A stretch of DNA of 64,000 nucleotides from the NCBI GenBank assembly GCA_016125555.1, contig WGLN01000001.1, positions 124,001 to 188,000 of the forward strand. Reading direction: 5' to 3'. Origin of the DNA: Porphyrobacter sp. (GTDB lineage: Bacteria; Pseudomonadota; Alphaproteobacteria; Sphingomonadales; Sphingomonadaceae). The first letter of the stretch is position 1, and each line of letters starts with the position of its first letter. The translations under genes and the position numbers were made by a program. Positions 28,405-38,668 of the stretch are shown here, piece by piece. Below the pieces are notes generated by a model, which ran no database searches, was not told the origin of the DNA, and worked only from the letters and a program-made list of their open reading frames with translations.

Positions 28405-30336
28405 ATGCTCACCTTCTTCCGTCGCTTCTTCCAGTCGAAGATCGGTCTGCCGATCTTCCTCGCCTTCCTGGTGCTGATGGCGCTCGCCTTCGCCGCGGCC
28501 GACATCACCGGTGCGACCTTCGGCGGGGTCTCGGGCGGGAACCGTGTGGCGGTGGTGGGCGGCGAACCGGTCGCCAACTCGGATCTCGTGACCGCGGCCA
28601 ACAACGCGCTCGACCAGGTTCGCGAGCGCAATCCGAACCTCACCATGCCCGAGTTCATCGAGGCCGGCGCGCTCGACGAGGTGCTGCGCCAGTTGGTCGA
28701 TCGCACCGCCGTGGGCAACTACGCCCAGAAATACGGGCTGCGCGCGGGCGACAATCTGGTCAACAGCGAGATCCTGAAGATCTCGGCCTTCAAGTCGCTG
28801 ACCGGCGAATTCGACGAGCAGACCTATCTCGCTGCGCTGCGTCAGCGCGGACTGACCGACGCGATGTTCCGCCGCGACCTTCAGGACGGCCTGCTCGACG
28901 ACCTGCTGCTGCGCCCCGCGCTCGCCTCTCCGCAGATGCCGGAGAAGATCGCCCGCCAATATGCCGCACTGGTGCTGGAGCGGCGCAAGGGCGAAATCGC
29001 GCTGATCCCGAGCAGCGTCTTCGCGCCCGAAACCGGGCCGAGCGATGCGCAGCTGACCGAGTGGTATGCGAAGAACCGCACCCGCTTCATCCGCCCGGAG
29101 CGCCGCACGCTGCGCTTCGCGGTGTTCGGCGAAGACACGCTCAAGGTCGATGCAACCCCCACCGAGGCCGAGATCGCGGCGCGCTACAAGCGCGATGCCG
29201 ACCAGTACAAGGCCAACGAGAAGCGCAAGATCACCAGCTTCGTGGTGCCCACCAAGGACGCGGCCGAGGCGCTCGCCAAGCGCATCCGCGGCGGGGTCTC
29301 GCTGGAGGCGGCGGCGCGCGAGGCGGGCTTCAGCACCTCGACCAGCGAGGCGCAGGACCAGGAAGCGCTCGGCGGGGCGACCAGCTTCGCTTTCGCACAG
29401 GCCGCCTTCAAGGCGCCCGAGGGCGGGATCGTCGAGCCTGCGCAGGGCGCACTCGGGTGGTACGTCGCACGGGTCGACAAGGTCGAGCGCATCCCCGCGC
29501 GCAGCCTCGAACAGGTGCGCGGCGCGATCGCCGAACAGCTGACCAAGGAGAAGCGCAGCGCCGCGATCGCCGACCTCACCGAGGAGATCGAGAACGAGAT
29601 CGACGGCGGCACCGCGCTGGGCGAAGTCGCCAAGGCCTATGGCCTGAAGGTCGAGACCTCCCCGCCCCTGCTCGCCAGCGGGCAGGTGTTCGGCCAGCCC
29701 GGAGCACAGATCGTCCCCGCCTTGCGTCCGGTCCTGACGACGGCCTTCCAGATGGAGGAGAGCGAGCCGCAGCTTGCCCCGGTGCCAAACAACCAGTTCG
29801 TGATCTTCGAGGTCGCGCGGATCGAGGAAGCCTCGCCCCCGCCGCTCGCGCAGATCAAGGATCAGGTCGAGGCCGCGTGGAAGCGTGCGCAGGGTGCCAA
29901 GCGGGCCAAGGCCGCCGCCGACCGGATTCTCGCCAAGGTCCGCTCCGGCACCCCGCTCGATGCGGCGCTGGCGGCCGAGAAGCAGCAGGGCTTCGAGCGC
30001 CAGCCCATCGACCTCACCCGCCGCCAACTGGTCGCTCAGCGCCAGACCAATCCCCCAGCGCCGCTCGTGCTGATGTTCAGCATGGCCGAGGGTTCGACCA
30101 AGCTGCTCGAAGCGCCGCGCGATCTCGGCTGGTATGTCGTCGATCTCGATACGATCAGCACCGATTCGGTGGACAGCGAACCGGGCCTGCTCGATCAGAC
30201 CCGCCGCGGGCTCGCCCCAGCGCTGGGTGACGAGTATCGCCGCCAGGCCGCGCTGGCGATGCGCAAGGAACTGGGCACGACCATCGACCAGGACGCGGTC
30301 GCCGCGGTGCGCAAGCAGCTCGCCGGCGAGCAGTAG
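28405..30336 (+). CDS. PpiD-like membrane-anchored peptidyl-prolyl isomerase
   Basis: A 643-residue periplasmic foldase. One membrane helix at about residues 15-33 (LPIFLAFLVLMALAFAAADI) anchors a large periplasmic part. SurA-N-type helices follow (VGGEPVANSDLVTAANNAL), then a parvulin domain around residues 250-380 (RKITSFVVPTKDAAEALAKRI and ALGWYVARVDKVERIPARSL). This is the PpiD layout; PpiD sits at the Sec exit and assists newly exported proteins. It precedes trpE by 19 bases, the usual order in sphingomonads, without an obvious functional link. Confidence 0.88.
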   Translation: MLTFFRRFFQSKIGLPIFLAFLVLMALAFAAADITGATFGGVSGGNRVAVVGGEPVANSDLVTAANNALDQVRERNPNLTMPEFIEAGALDEVLRQLVDRTAVGNYAQKYGLRAGDNLVNSEILKISAFKSLTGEFDEQTYLAALRQRGLTDAMFRRDLQDGLLDDLLLRPALASPQMPEKIARQYAALVLERRKGEIALIPSSVFAPETGPSDAQLTEWYAKNRTRFIRPERRTLRFAVFGEDTLKVDATPTEAEIAARYKRDADQYKANEKRKITSFVVPTKDAAEALAKRIRGGVSLEAAAREAGFSTSTSEAQDQEALGGATSFAFAQAAFKAPEGGIVEPAQGALGWYVARVDKVERIPARSLEQVRGAIAEQLTKEKRSAAIADLTEEIENEIDGGTALGEVAKAYGLKVETSPPLLASGQVFGQPGAQIVPALRPVLTTAFQMEESEPQLAPVPNNQFVIFEVARIEEASPPPLAQIKDQVEAAWKRAQGAKRAKAAADRILAKVRSGTPLDAALAAEKQQGFERQPIDLTRRQLVAQRQTNPPAPLVLMFSMAEGSTKLLEAPRDLGWYVVDLDTISTDSVDSEPGLLDQTRRGLAPALGDEYRRQAALAMRKELGTTIDQDAVAAVRKQLAGEQ

Positions 30337-30355
30337 AGCCGGGCGCCGCCGCTTC

Positions 30356-31894
30356 GTGACCGCCGACGCCGCCCCGCCCTCAGCCGGCCTGCCCGAGAAC
30401 GCCGCCGCCGCCGCGTCCGCGCTCGCAGAAGGGCGGCCGGCTCTGGTGTGGCGCCGGATCATCGCCGACAGCGACACGCCGGTCGGCGCGGCGCGGCGGC
30501 TGATCGTGCCGGGGCGCGGCGACTTCCTGCTCGAAAGCGTCGAGGGCGGCGAGGTGCGCGGGCGCTACAGCCTGCTCGGGCTCGATCCCGATCTCGTGTT
30601 CCGGGCCGAGGGCACCCGCGCCGCGATCAACCGCGACTGGCGCAGCGACCGGGACGCCTTCGCGGATTGCCCGGGCGATGCACTCGCCGAACTGCGTGCG
30701 CTCGCCGCGGCCTGCCGGATCGACCCGATGCCCGAAGGGCTGCCGCCTGCGCTCGCCTGCCTCGTGGGATATCTCGGCTACGAGACCATCGGCCTCGTCG
30801 AACGCCTGCCGCGTGCGGCGGACAGCGAACTGGCGCTGCCCGACATGCTGTTCGTGCGCCCGACGGTGATCCTCGTCTTCGACGGCCTCACCGACACGCT
30901 CCATGCGGTCGCACCGATCTGGCAGTCGGACGACCCCGAAGCGGCGGTCGAGCGCGCGGGCGAGCGGATCGATGCGGTGTTGAGCCAGCTCGGCGAGGCG
31001 ATGCCGCGCGATGCGGCAGGCGAGCTGCCCGATACCCTGCCCGACCTCGCGCCGGTGATCGCGCCCGAGGACTACAAGGCGATGGCATTGAGGGCGAAGG
31101 ACTACATCGTCGCGGGCGACATCTTCCAGGTGGTGCTGGCGCAGCGTTTCACCTGCCCCTTCCCGCTTCCCCCGCTGGCGCTCTACCGCGCGCTCAGGCG
31201 GGTGAACCCCTCGCCCTTCCTCTATTTCCTCGACCTTCCGGGCTTCGCGCTGGTGGGATCGAGCCCGGAAATCCTCGTGCGGGTGCGCGACGAGGAGGTG
31301 ACGATCCGCCCGATCGCCGGCACGCGTCCGCGCGGCGCGACGCGCGAGCAGGACCTCGCCAACGAAGCCAGCCTGCTCGCCGATCCCAAGGAGCGCGCCG
31401 AGCACCTGATGCTGCTCGATTTGGGGCGCAACGATGTCGGCAGGGTCGCGGCGGCGGGCACGGTCGAGGTCACCGACAGTTTTACCATCGAACGTTACAG
31501 CCACGTCATGCACATCGTCAGCAACGTGGTCGGCGAACTCGCGGCGGACAGGGACGCGCTCGATGCGCTGTTTGCAGGCTTCCCGGCGGGCACCGTCTCG
31601 GGCGCGCCCAAGATCCGCGCCTGCGAGATCATCGCCGAGCTCGAACCCGAAACCCGAGGCGCCTATGCCGGGGGCGTGGGCTATTTCGCGCCCGACGGCA
31701 GCCTCGATTCCTGCATCGTGCTGCGCACCGCCGTGGTCAAGGACGGGGTGATGCACGTCCAGACGGGTGCAGGGATCGTTGCGGATTCCGACCCCGATTA
31801 CGAACTCGCCGAATGCCGCGCCAAGGCCGGCGCCCTCATCGCCGCCGCGCGCGAGGCAGTGCGGGTCGCGGGCGAGCCGGGCTACGGGCAATAG
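30356..31894 (+). CDS. trpE: Anthranilate synthase component I
   Basis: A 512-residue chorismate-using enzyme that makes anthranilate with TrpG, the first committed tryptophan step. Family motifs include GYLGYETIGLVERLP, DYIVAGDIFQVVLAQRF, PIAGTRPRGATREQD, LLDLGRNDVGRVA and FPAGTVSGAPKIRACEII. The N terminus FLLESVEGGEVRGRYSLLGLDP holds the LLES tryptophan-binding element, so feedback inhibition is likely. The start is a GTG at 30356 with weak ribosome-site support. Unlike a compact trp operon, three other genes separate it from trpG. Confidence 0.95.
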   Translation: MTADAAPPSAGLPENAAAAASALAEGRPALVWRRIIADSDTPVGAARRLIVPGRGDFLLESVEGGEVRGRYSLLGLDPDLVFRAEGTRAAINRDWRSDRDAFADCPGDALAELRALAAACRIDPMPEGLPPALACLVGYLGYETIGLVERLPRAADSELALPDMLFVRPTVILVFDGLTDTLHAVAPIWQSDDPEAAVERAGERIDAVLSQLGEAMPRDAAGELPDTLPDLAPVIAPEDYKAMALRAKDYIVAGDIFQVVLAQRFTCPFPLPPLALYRALRRVNPSPFLYFLDLPGFALVGSSPEILVRVRDEEVTIRPIAGTRPRGATREQDLANEASLLADPKERAEHLMLLDLGRNDVGRVAAAGTVEVTDSFTIERYSHVMHIVSNVVGELAADRDALDALFAGFPAGTVSGAPKIRACEIIAELEPETRGAYAGGVGYFAPDGSLDSCIVLRTAVVKDGVMHVQTGAGIVADSDPDYELAECRAKAGALIAAAREAVRVAGEPGYGQ

Positions 31895-31911
31895 GACAAG
31901 GAGAGCCGACC

Positions 31912-33000
31912 ATGACCCATCGCCTCGCCGCGCTGCTGGCGCTGCTTCTCGCGCTGATCGCCGCGCCTGCCGCGGCCGAAAACTGGGTCGCCAAGGCCGA
32001 ACGGCACGAAATCAGGCTGAAGGACTTCGCCTTCAACACCGGCGAGACCCTGCCCGAGATCACCATGGTCGCCTATACGCTGGGCACCCCGCACCGCGGG
32101 GCCGACGGCAGGATCGACAACGCGGTGATGCTGCTCCACGGCACCGGCGGCAACGGCACCACCCTGCTCGCCCCGCATTTCGGCGACCCGCTGTTCGTCC
32201 CCGGCGCGCCGCTCGACATCGCGACGCATTACATCATCTCGCCCGACAACCTCGGCCACGGCGACAGCTCCAAGCCGAGCGACGGGCTGCGCCTCGCCTT
32301 CCCGCGCTACGATTACGACGACATGGTGCGCGCGCAGTACCGAATGCTGACCGAGGGGCTGGGGGTCGACCGGCTGGAACTCGTGATGGGCACCTCGATG
32401 GGCTGCATGCAGAGCTTCGTGTGGGGGCCGATGTATCCCGGCTTCGTGCGGCGCTTCGTGCCGCTTGGCTGCAACGCCATCGCAATCGCCGGACGCAACC
32501 GGATGTTCCGGCAGATGGTGATCGACGGCTTCCGCAAGGATCCCGCCTACGACAACGGCAATTACGCCGATCCGGCGGCGCTCGAACGCGGCCATGAAAT
32601 CTTCGCCGACGTGGTGCTGATCGCCGGCAGCAACCCCTACCGGATGCAGCAGGACGCGCCCACGCTGGAGCAGGCGCAGGCGCTGCTGGCGGCCGGGCGG
32701 GCGGCCATCGCCGCGCGCAAGGTCGATCCCAACGACACGATCTATCAGTTCGATGCCTCGCGCCACTACGATCCCTCGCGGCGTCTCCACGAAATCGCGG
32801 TGCCGGTGCTGTGGATCAATTCCGCGGATGATTTCATCAATCCGCCCGGGCTCGGCAATCCCGATGCGCTGGCGGCGATGATGCCGAAGGCGCGCTTCGT
32901 GCTGATCCCGGCGAGCGCAGACACCTATGGCCACGGCACCCACAGCCGTCCGCTGCTGTGGATGGACGAATTGCAGCGCTTCCTCGCAGAGAACCCATGA
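31912..33000 (+). CDS. Exported alpha/beta hydrolase, homoserine acetyltransferase-like
   Basis: A 362-residue alpha/beta hydrolase with a Sec signal peptide (RLAALLALLLALIAAPAAA). The nucleophile elbow is GTSMG with S162. The acid is likely in NSADDFINPP and the base His in the YGHGTH region. The HGTGGNGTTLL and SPDNLGHGDSSKPSDGL segments resemble MetX-type homoserine O-acetyltransferases, but the signal peptide argues for an exported esterase or acyltransferase and not methionine synthesis. ACAAGGAGA precedes the ATG by about 8 bases. It sits between trpE and trpG and overlaps the next gene by ATGA. Confidence 0.82.
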   Translation: MTHRLAALLALLLALIAAPAAAENWVAKAERHEIRLKDFAFNTGETLPEITMVAYTLGTPHRGADGRIDNAVMLLHGTGGNGTTLLAPHFGDPLFVPGAPLDIATHYIISPDNLGHGDSSKPSDGLRLAFPRYDYDDMVRAQYRMLTEGLGVDRLELVMGTSMGCMQSFVWGPMYPGFVRRFVPLGCNAIAIAGRNRMFRQMVIDGFRKDPAYDNGNYADPAALERGHEIFADVVLIAGSNPYRMQQDAPTLEQAQALLAAGRAAIAARKVDPNDTIYQFDASRHYDPSRRLHEIAVPVLWINSADDFINPPGLGNPDALAAMMPKARFVLIPASADTYGHGTHSRPLLWMDELQRFLAENP

Positions 33001-33833
33001 TCCGCACCCTGCCCGTCCTGATCGCGCTTCTTGCGCTGGCCGCCTGCAACGAGCAGCCCGCGGGAGAGCCGCTGGTGCGCGCCAATCTCGACGGTTCGGT
33101 GCCGGAGGAAACGGCCGCGCCTGCGCCCACCCCTTCCCCGACAGTGGCGGCGGATTCGGCCTGCCGCAGGCTCGTGTTCGAGGAGGTGCCGCTGACCGAT
33201 TGCATCGCCGATCCGGCGAAGCACCGCATCGCCATGGCCGATGCCCCCGCGGGCGGGCAACCCTACGGATCGCTCTCCGCCTTCGCCGCCGCGGTCGATC
33301 CCGAAAGGATCGCCTTCGCGATGAACGGCGGGATGTATGGCGATGATCTCAAGGCCATCGGCTACTATGTCGAGAACGGTGAGCGCCTGTCGGAGCTCGA
33401 CCGCGGCGATGGCAGCGGGAACTTCTACATGAAGCCCAATGGGGTGTTCTTCGGCAGTGGCGGCACGTGGCGCGTGCTGGCAAGCGACGCCTTCTTCGCC
33501 ACCGTCGGCGACCGGCCCGAGTTCGGCACGCAGTCGGGGCCGATGCTGGTGGTGGACGGCAAGCTGCACCCCGAAATCCAGGACAACGGCCCCTCGCGCG
33601 CCATCCGCAACGGCGTGGGGGTGGATGGCGAAGGCCGCGCGCATTTCGTCATTTCCGACGCGCCCTTGAGCTTCGGGCAGCTCGCCCGCTATTTCCGCGA
33701 CGAGGTGAAGGCCAAGAACGCGCTCTATCTCGACGGGCAGATTTCCTCGCTGTGGGACCCGGCCAGCGCACGCATGGACAAGGGCCGCGTCGGGCCGATC
33801 ATCGTGGTGACGAAGCGGGAGGCAGCACAGTGA
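32997..33833 (+). CDS. Lipoprotein with phosphodiester glycosidase (NAGPA) domain
   Basis: A 278-residue protein with a lipoprotein signal (lipobox LAAC, C17), so probably anchored in the envelope. After a Pro-rich linker comes a NAGPA/phosphodiester-glycosidase domain: [62 protein letters not shown] and [13 protein letters not shown]. The family removes GlcNAc from phosphodiester-linked glycans. The substrate here is unknown. It is coupled to its neighbours by ATGA upstream and GTGA downstream, between trpE and trpG. Confidence 0.85.
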   Translation: MIRTLPVLIALLALAACNEQPAGEPLVRANLDGSVPEETAAPAPTPSPTVAADSACRRLVFEEVPLTDCIADPAKHRIAMADAPAGGQPYGSLSAFAAAVDPERIAFAMNGGMYGDDLKAIGYYVENGERLSELDRGDGSGNFYMKPNGVFFGSGGTWRVLASDAFFATVGDRPEFGTQSGPMLVVDGKLHPEIQDNGPSRAIRNGVGVDGEGRAHFVISDAPLSFGQLARYFRDEVKAKNALYLDGQISSLWDPASARMDKGRVGPIIVVTKREAAQ

Positions 33834-34384
33834 CCGAAGTCGCCGAACCCCTGCGCTTCAGGGTCGAGCCCACCGAACAGGACTGGCTCTCGGCCAATCG
33901 ACTGATCCTGCGTCACACTTGGCTATGGCGTCGGCTGGCGCTGGCATTTGCCATTCTCTGGGCGGCCTATGCGGCGCTGTTAATCGGCATCAACAGCTGG
34001 AATTACGGCTGGAGCACCCATTGGGCGCTGCACGATCTCGGCAAGGCGGCGATCTATTCCGCTATCGCCGTGCTCGTGCTGGTGGCGCTGACGCTCGCAC
34101 TCCTGCCGCGCCGAGTGCGCAGGCAGCTCGCCGATACCCGGCGGCTGAGTGCGGGCGCGGATGTCGAGGTCGAGCAGACCGGCATTCGCTTCGACACCGG
34201 GATCGCCTCGGTTGCGCTCACCTGGAACCAGTTCAAGCGTTGGCACGAGAACCCGCGAGTGCTGGTGCTGGCGATGACGGAACGAGAAGTGCTGCTCCTC
34301 CCCAAGGCGCAGGTCGCCCCCACCACCATCGACACGGTGCGCAATCACCTCATCGCAGCCCAAGTGGAACGCGGCCTGACATGA
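33830..34384 (+). CDS. YcxB-like membrane protein
   Basis: A 184-residue protein. The N terminus [19 protein letters not shown] resembles YcxB-family proteins, followed by two membrane helices ([19 protein letters not shown] and [20 protein letters not shown]). A cytosolic YcxB-like C-terminal domain ends it ([30 protein letters not shown] and [11 protein letters not shown]). The function is unknown. Start GTG 33830 overlaps the upstream stop, and the gene ends by ATGA overlap with trpG, so it is locked into the trp transcript. Confidence 0.75.
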   Translation: MTEVAEPLRFRVEPTEQDWLSANRLILRHTWLWRRLALAFAILWAAYAALLIGINSWNYGWSTHWALHDLGKAAIYSAIAVLVLVALTLALLPRRVRRQLADTRRLSAGADVEVEQTGIRFDTGIASVALTWNQFKRWHENPRVLVLAMTEREVLLLPKAQVAPTTIDTVRNHLIAAQVERGLT

Positions 34385-34992
34385 TCCTCGTCATCGACAA
34401 TTACGACAGCTTCACCTTCAACCTCGTCCATTACCTGATGGAGCTGGGGGCGGAGGTGCGGGTCGAGCGCAATGACGCGCTGACCGCCGCCGAGGCGCTG
34501 CGGACCAATGCTTCCGGATTCCTGATCTCGCCCGGCCCCTGCACGCCCAGGGAGGCCGGCATCAGCCTCGATCTGGTCGCGGCCTGCGCGGATGCGGGCA
34601 AGCCGCTGATGGGCGTGTGCCTCGGCCATCAGGCGATCGGGCAGCATTTCGGCGGCACCGTCCGGCGCGGCGGGCTGATGCACGGCAAGACCTCGGCAGT
34701 GACGCATGACGGGAGCGGGGTGTTCGCCGGCCTGCCCTCGCCCTTCACCGCGACGCGCTATCACAGTCTCGAGGTGGTGGACGTGCCGGACGTGCTCATC
34801 GCCAATGCCCATGCCGAGACGCCGGGCAGCGATCATCCGAGCGTGATGGGCTTCCGCCACGCGGAGCTGCCGATCCACTCGGTGCAGTTCCACCCCGAAA
34901 GCATCGCCACCGAGCACGGCCATGCGCTGCTTGCCAATTTCCTCACGGCCTGCGGCCTCGCGCCTGCCCTCCCCGCCAGGCTGAGCGCATGA
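34381..34992 (+). CDS. trpG: Anthranilate synthase component II (glutamine amidotransferase)
   Basis: A 203-residue class I glutamine amidotransferase that feeds ammonia to TrpE. Nucleophile C80 lies in [15 protein letters not shown], with the partner His and Glu in [29 protein letters not shown] opens the protein as in TrpG/PabA. It may also serve aminodeoxychorismate synthase for folate; the position before trpD favours tryptophan. It overlaps both neighbours by ATGA. Confidence 0.95.
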   Translation: MILVIDNYDSFTFNLVHYLMELGAEVRVERNDALTAAEALRTNASGFLISPGPCTPREAGISLDLVAACADAGKPLMGVCLGHQAIGQHFGGTVRRGGLMHGKTSAVTHDGSGVFAGLPSPFTATRYHSLEVVDVPDVLIANAHAETPGSDHPSVMGFRHAELPIHSVQFHPESIATEHGHALLANFLTACGLAPALPARLSA

Positions 34993-35981
34993 GCACGCTC
35001 CCCGACATCGCCGTGCCGCTTTCCGAAGCCGAGGCCGAGGCGGCCTTCGGCACCCTGCTCGACGGCGCGCCTTCGGAAGAGGAAATCGCCGCCTTCCTCG
35101 TCGCCCTCTCGCAGCGCGGCGAGACGGCCGACGAGATCGCCGGTGCGGCGCGGGCGCTCAGGGCGCGGCTGATCCCCATCAACGCTCCCGAAGGCGCGAT
35201 CGACGTTTGCGGCACGGGGGGCGACGGGCACCACACATTGAACGTCTCGACCGCGGTGAGCCTCGTGGTCGCGGCCTGCGGGGTGCCGGTGGCCAAGCAC
35301 GGCAACCGCGCGGCCAGTTCCAAGGCGGGCGCGGCGGACACGCTGGAAGCGCTCGGCCTCGACATGGACGCCGCCGGGCGCACCGCGGAAAAGACCCTCG
35401 CCGAGATCGGCATCTGCTTCCTCTTCGCGAAGAACCACCACCCCGCGATGGCGCGCATCCAGCCCATCCGCGTGGCGATCGGCCAGCGCACGATCTTCAA
35501 CCTCATGGGCCCGCTCTCCAACCCCGCAGCGGTCGAAAGCCAGCTGATCGGCATCGCCCGGCCCGCCTATGTCCCGATCTATGCCGGCGCGCTGGCGCGG
35601 CTCGGCACGGGCAGGTCGCTGATCGTCTCTGGCGACGAGGGGCTCGACGAGTTGAGCCTCGCCGGCGGCAACGAGGTCGCGGTGGTCAGCGGCAATGCCT
35701 TCACGATGGAGCGCGTCGATGCCAGCGCGGCGGGCCTGCCCCATGCTCCCATCGAAGCGATCCGGGGCGACGATGCGAGGCACAATGCCGCGGCATTGAA
35801 GGCGCTGCTGATGGGCGCCCCCGGCCCCTATCGTGACGCCGTGCTGTTCAATGCCGCGGGCGCGCTGCTGGTGGCGGGACGCGGCAGCGACTGGCGCGAG
35901 CGCGCGGCGATCGCCGCCGAGGCGCTCGATTCGGGCGCGGCGCTGGCGCTGCTCGAAAAGTGGATCGAACTGGCGAAGTGA
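34989..35981 (+). CDS. trpD: Anthranilate phosphoribosyltransferase
   Basis: A 330-residue enzyme that joins anthranilate to PRPP. The PRPP-binding G75-T-G-G-D79 in [37 protein letters not shown] and [11 protein letters not shown] are all family signatures. Length is normal. The gene is coupled to trpG by ATGA and is followed 4 bases later by trpC. Confidence 0.97.
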   Translation: MSTLPDIAVPLSEAEAEAAFGTLLDGAPSEEEIAAFLVALSQRGETADEIAGAARALRARLIPINAPEGAIDVCGTGGDGHHTLNVSTAVSLVVAACGVPVAKHGNRAASSKAGAADTLEALGLDMDAAGRTAEKTLAEIGICFLFAKNHHPAMARIQPIRVAIGQRTIFNLMGPLSNPAAVESQLIGIARPAYVPIYAGALARLGTGRSLIVSGDEGLDELSLAGGNEVAVVSGNAFTMERVDASAAGLPHAPIEAIRGDDARHNAAALKALLMGAPGPYRDAVLFNAAGALLVAGRGSDWRERAAIAAEALDSGAALALLEKWIELAK

Positions 35982-35985
35982 GACG

Positions 35986-36786
35986 ATGAACAAGCTCGAG
36001 GAAATCTGCGCCGCGAAACGCACCATCGTCGCCGCGCGCAAGGCGGCGATTGCCGAGGCCGATCTCGCCGCCGCAGCGCGCACCCAGACCCCGCCGCGCG
36101 GCTTCGAGGCGGCATTGCGCGCGCGCGCCGAGGGCGGTTTCGCGCTGATCGCCGAGGTCAAGAAGGCGAGCCCCTCCAAGGGCCTGATCCGCGCCGACTT
36201 CCGCCCCGCCGATCACGCCGCCGCCTACGAAGCCGGCGGCGCGGCGTGCCTCTCGGTGCTCACCGACGCACCATACTTCCAGGGACACGAGGACTACCTC
36301 GTGCAGGCGCGCGCCGCCTGCGCGCTGCCGGTGCTGCGCAAGGATTTCATGGTCGATCCCTGGCAGTGCCTCGAAGCCCGTGCGATCGGCGCCGACGCGA
36401 TCCTCGTGATCGTCGCCGCGCTGGAGGACGCCGCCATGGCCGAGATCGAGGCCGCGGCGCACGATCAGGGCATGGACGTGCTGGTCGAGGTCCATGATGA
36501 AGAGGAACTGGAACGCGCCGCCAGGGTGCTGAAATCGCGCCTGATCGGGGTCAACAACCGCGACCTCAAGACCTTCACCACCTCGCTCGCCACCACCGAA
36601 CGGCTCGCCCCGCTCGCTCCCGAAGGCGCGTTGCTGGTCGGGGAAAGCGGGATCAACACCCATGCCGACCTCGAACGCCTTGCAAAGGCCGGGGTGCGGA
36701 CCTTCCTTGTCGGCGAAAGCCTGATGCGCGCTGACGATATTGCGAGTGCCACGCGCGCGCTGCTGGGCGCAGAACAGGGCGCATGA
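35986..36786 (+). CDS. trpC: Indole-3-glycerol phosphate synthase
   Basis: A 266-residue TIM-barrel enzyme closing the indole ring. Key segments are [16 protein letters not shown] (catalytic Lys), [25 protein letters not shown] (catalytic Lys in LRKDF), [10 protein letters not shown] and [13 protein letters not shown]. It is a stand-alone TrpC without a TrpF domain. trpF, trpB and trpA are not in the window. Its stop overlaps moaC by ATGA. Confidence 0.96.
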   Translation: MNKLEEICAAKRTIVAARKAAIAEADLAAAARTQTPPRGFEAALRARAEGGFALIAEVKKASPSKGLIRADFRPADHAAAYEAGGAACLSVLTDAPYFQGHEDYLVQARAACALPVLRKDFMVDPWQCLEARAIGADAILVIVAALEDAAMAEIEAAAHDQGMDVLVEVHDEEELERAARVLKSRLIGVNNRDLKTFTTSLATTERLAPLAPEGALLVGESGINTHADLERLAKAGVRTFLVGESLMRADDIASATRALLGAEQGA

Positions 36787-37271
36787 GCAGGCTCACCCAC
36801 CTCGGCGAGGACGGCGCGGCGCGCATGGTCGATGTCGGCGGCAAGCCCGCAACGGCGCGGCGCGCGGTCGCCAGCGGGCGGATTGCCATGTCGAGAGAAT
36901 GCCTCGCCGCGATCCGCGAAGGCAACGCGCCCAAGGGCGACGTCCTCGGCACCGCGCGCATCGCCGGGATCATGGCGGCCAAGCGCACCGGGGAACTCAT
37001 CCCGCTGTGCCACCCGCTTGGCCTTGAAGCGGTGACAATCGACTTCGTCTACGAGGACGCCAACGATTCTTGGGCCATCCGCGTCACCGCCACGGCCTCG
37101 CTGACCGGCAAGACCGGGGTAGAAATGGAAGCGATGACAGCCGCTTCCATCGCACTCCTGACAATCTACGACATGGCAAAAGCGATCGACAAGGGCATGG
37201 TGATCGAAAGCGTGCGCCTGATCGCCAAGTCTGGCGGCAAGTCGGGCGACTGGCAGGCCGAGGACGCATGA
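36783..37271 (+). CDS. moaC: Cyclic pyranopterin monophosphate synthase
   Basis: A 162-residue MoaC that works with MoaA to make cyclic pyranopterin monophosphate, the first step of molybdenum cofactor synthesis. It shows [48 protein letters not shown] and [12 protein letters not shown], which together hold the catalytic Lys and Asp. The gene is coupled by ATGA to trpC upstream and to moeA downstream. Confidence 0.96.
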   Translation: MSRLTHLGEDGAARMVDVGGKPATARRAVASGRIAMSRECLAAIREGNAPKGDVLGTARIAGIMAAKRTGELIPLCHPLGLEAVTIDFVYEDANDSWAIRVTATASLTGKTGVEMEAMTAASIALLTIYDMAKAIDKGMVIESVRLIAKSGGKSGDWQAEDA

Positions 37272-38461
37272 ACCCGCAGCTCGGCCTCGAGGAAGCGCAG
37301 GCCCGTCTGCTCGCCCTCGCGCCCGCGCTGCCGACCGAAAGCGTGCCGGTCGAAGCGATGCTCGGCCGCTTCCTCGCCGAAGACCTTCATGCCGCGCGCA
37401 CCCAGCCCCCGGCCGACCTCTCGGCGATGGACGGCTATGCGCTGGGAGCGGGCGACGGTCCCTGGCGCAAGGTGGGCGAAAGCCGCGCCGGGGCGCCCTT
37501 CGGCCATCCCCTTGCGCCCGGCACCTGCGTGCGGATCTCGACCGGGGCGATGGTGCCGGAGGGCGCAAGCCGCGTGCTGTTGCAGGAGGATGCTGCGCTC
37601 GAGGGCGACAGGGTCTCCGCCACCGATCTGCCCCCGCCCGGCCGCCACATCCGCCCGCGCGGCTTCGATTTCGCCGCGGGCGACCTGCTGCTGGCGCGCG
37701 GCACCCGGATGACGGCGGGGCGGATCGCGCTCGCGCTCGCCGGAGGGCACCCGGCGGCACGCAGCGTGCGGCCGGTTCGCGTGGCAGTGATGGACAGCGG
37801 CGACGAGCTCGCTTCCGATCCCGCCGCCTGCGCGCCCCACCAGATCCCGGCGAGCAACGGCGCGATGATCGCCGCCATGCTCGCCCCGCTCGGCTGCGTG
37901 ATCACCCGCATCGGCCCGGTGCCCGATGGCGCGGGCGCGCTCGCCGCCGCGCTGGCGCAGGCCGAGGGTGCGGACATCCTCGTCACTTCGGGCGGGGCCT
38001 CGGTGGGCGATCATGACCTCGTCAAACCCGCGCTGGCAACATGGGGCGCGCAGATCGCCTTCTGGAAGGTGGCGATCAAGCCCGGCAAGCCGCTGCTGGT
38101 GGCGACCCGCTCCGGTCCGCGAGGCGCGCAGGTTATCCTCGGCCTGCCGGGCAACCCGGTGTCGAGCTTTGTCACCGCCTTCCTGTTCGCGCTGCCGCTG
38201 GTGCGCGCCGCGATGGGCGATCCCGATCCGCTGCCGCGCACCCGGACAATGATCGCCGCCGAGGCACTGCCCGCTGCCGGCAAGCGCCGCGAGTTCCTGC
38301 GCGGGGTGGCGGCAGAGGGGGCGGTGCGCCTCGCCGGTTCGCAGGATTCCTCCGCGCTCTCGGCGCTCGCCGCTGCCGATTGCCTGATCGACCGCCCGGC
38401 GCAGGCCCCGGCAGTCGCACCGGGCGAACGGATCTGGGTGTTCATGCTCCGGAATGGCTGA
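37268..38461 (+). CDS. moeA: Molybdopterin molybdenumtransferase
   Basis: A 397-residue MoeA that inserts molybdate into adenylylated molybdopterin. The N-terminal part has [13 protein letters not shown] and [15 protein letters not shown]; the MoCF-like domain has [18 protein letters not shown] and [18 protein letters not shown]. Length is normal and the four-domain order is intact. It is the last gene of the run from ppiD; the next gene, lexA, has its own promoter about 200 bases on. Confidence 0.94.
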   Translation: MNPQLGLEEAQARLLALAPALPTESVPVEAMLGRFLAEDLHAARTQPPADLSAMDGYALGAGDGPWRKVGESRAGAPFGHPLAPGTCVRISTGAMVPEGASRVLLQEDAALEGDRVSATDLPPPGRHIRPRGFDFAAGDLLLARGTRMTAGRIALALAGGHPAARSVRPVRVAVMDSGDELASDPAACAPHQIPASNGAMIAAMLAPLGCVITRIGPVPDGAGALAAALAQAEGADILVTSGGASVGDHDLVKPALATWGAQIAFWKVAIKPGKPLLVATRSGPRGAQVILGLPGNPVSSFVTAFLFALPLVRAAMGDPDPLPRTRTMIAAEALPAAGKRREFLRGVAAEGAVRLAGSQDSSALSALAAADCLIDRPAQAPAVAPGERIWVFMLRNG

Positions 38462-38488
38462 ATCGCGCGGGTTCGGCGTGGGCCGCGC

Positions 38489-38531
38489 TTGACTCATATT
38501 CAACAGTTGCCTACTTGTTCCTCGTTCGTTC
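38489..38531 (+). promoter_or_regulatory. lexA promoter with overlapping SOS box
   Basis: TTGACT (38489-38494) and TACTTG (38512-38517) are spaced by 17 bases as -35 and -10. The alphaproteobacterial LexA box GTTC-N7-GTTC lies at 38517-38531, starting on the last base of the -10. LexA bound there would block polymerase, the usual autoregulation. A third GTTC copy falls within the N7 spacer. Confidence 0.8.
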
Positions 38532-38668
38532 ACCTTAATGACGAACAAAGGAGTGCACGCAACGCACCCGTCGCCCTTCCGGGCCGGTGCCTCTTGGAGC
38601 ACGTGACGGGATTGACGCGGCCGGCCGCAGGCGGCGGGGCGCGAATGCGACCAAGGGAGACCTGATCA

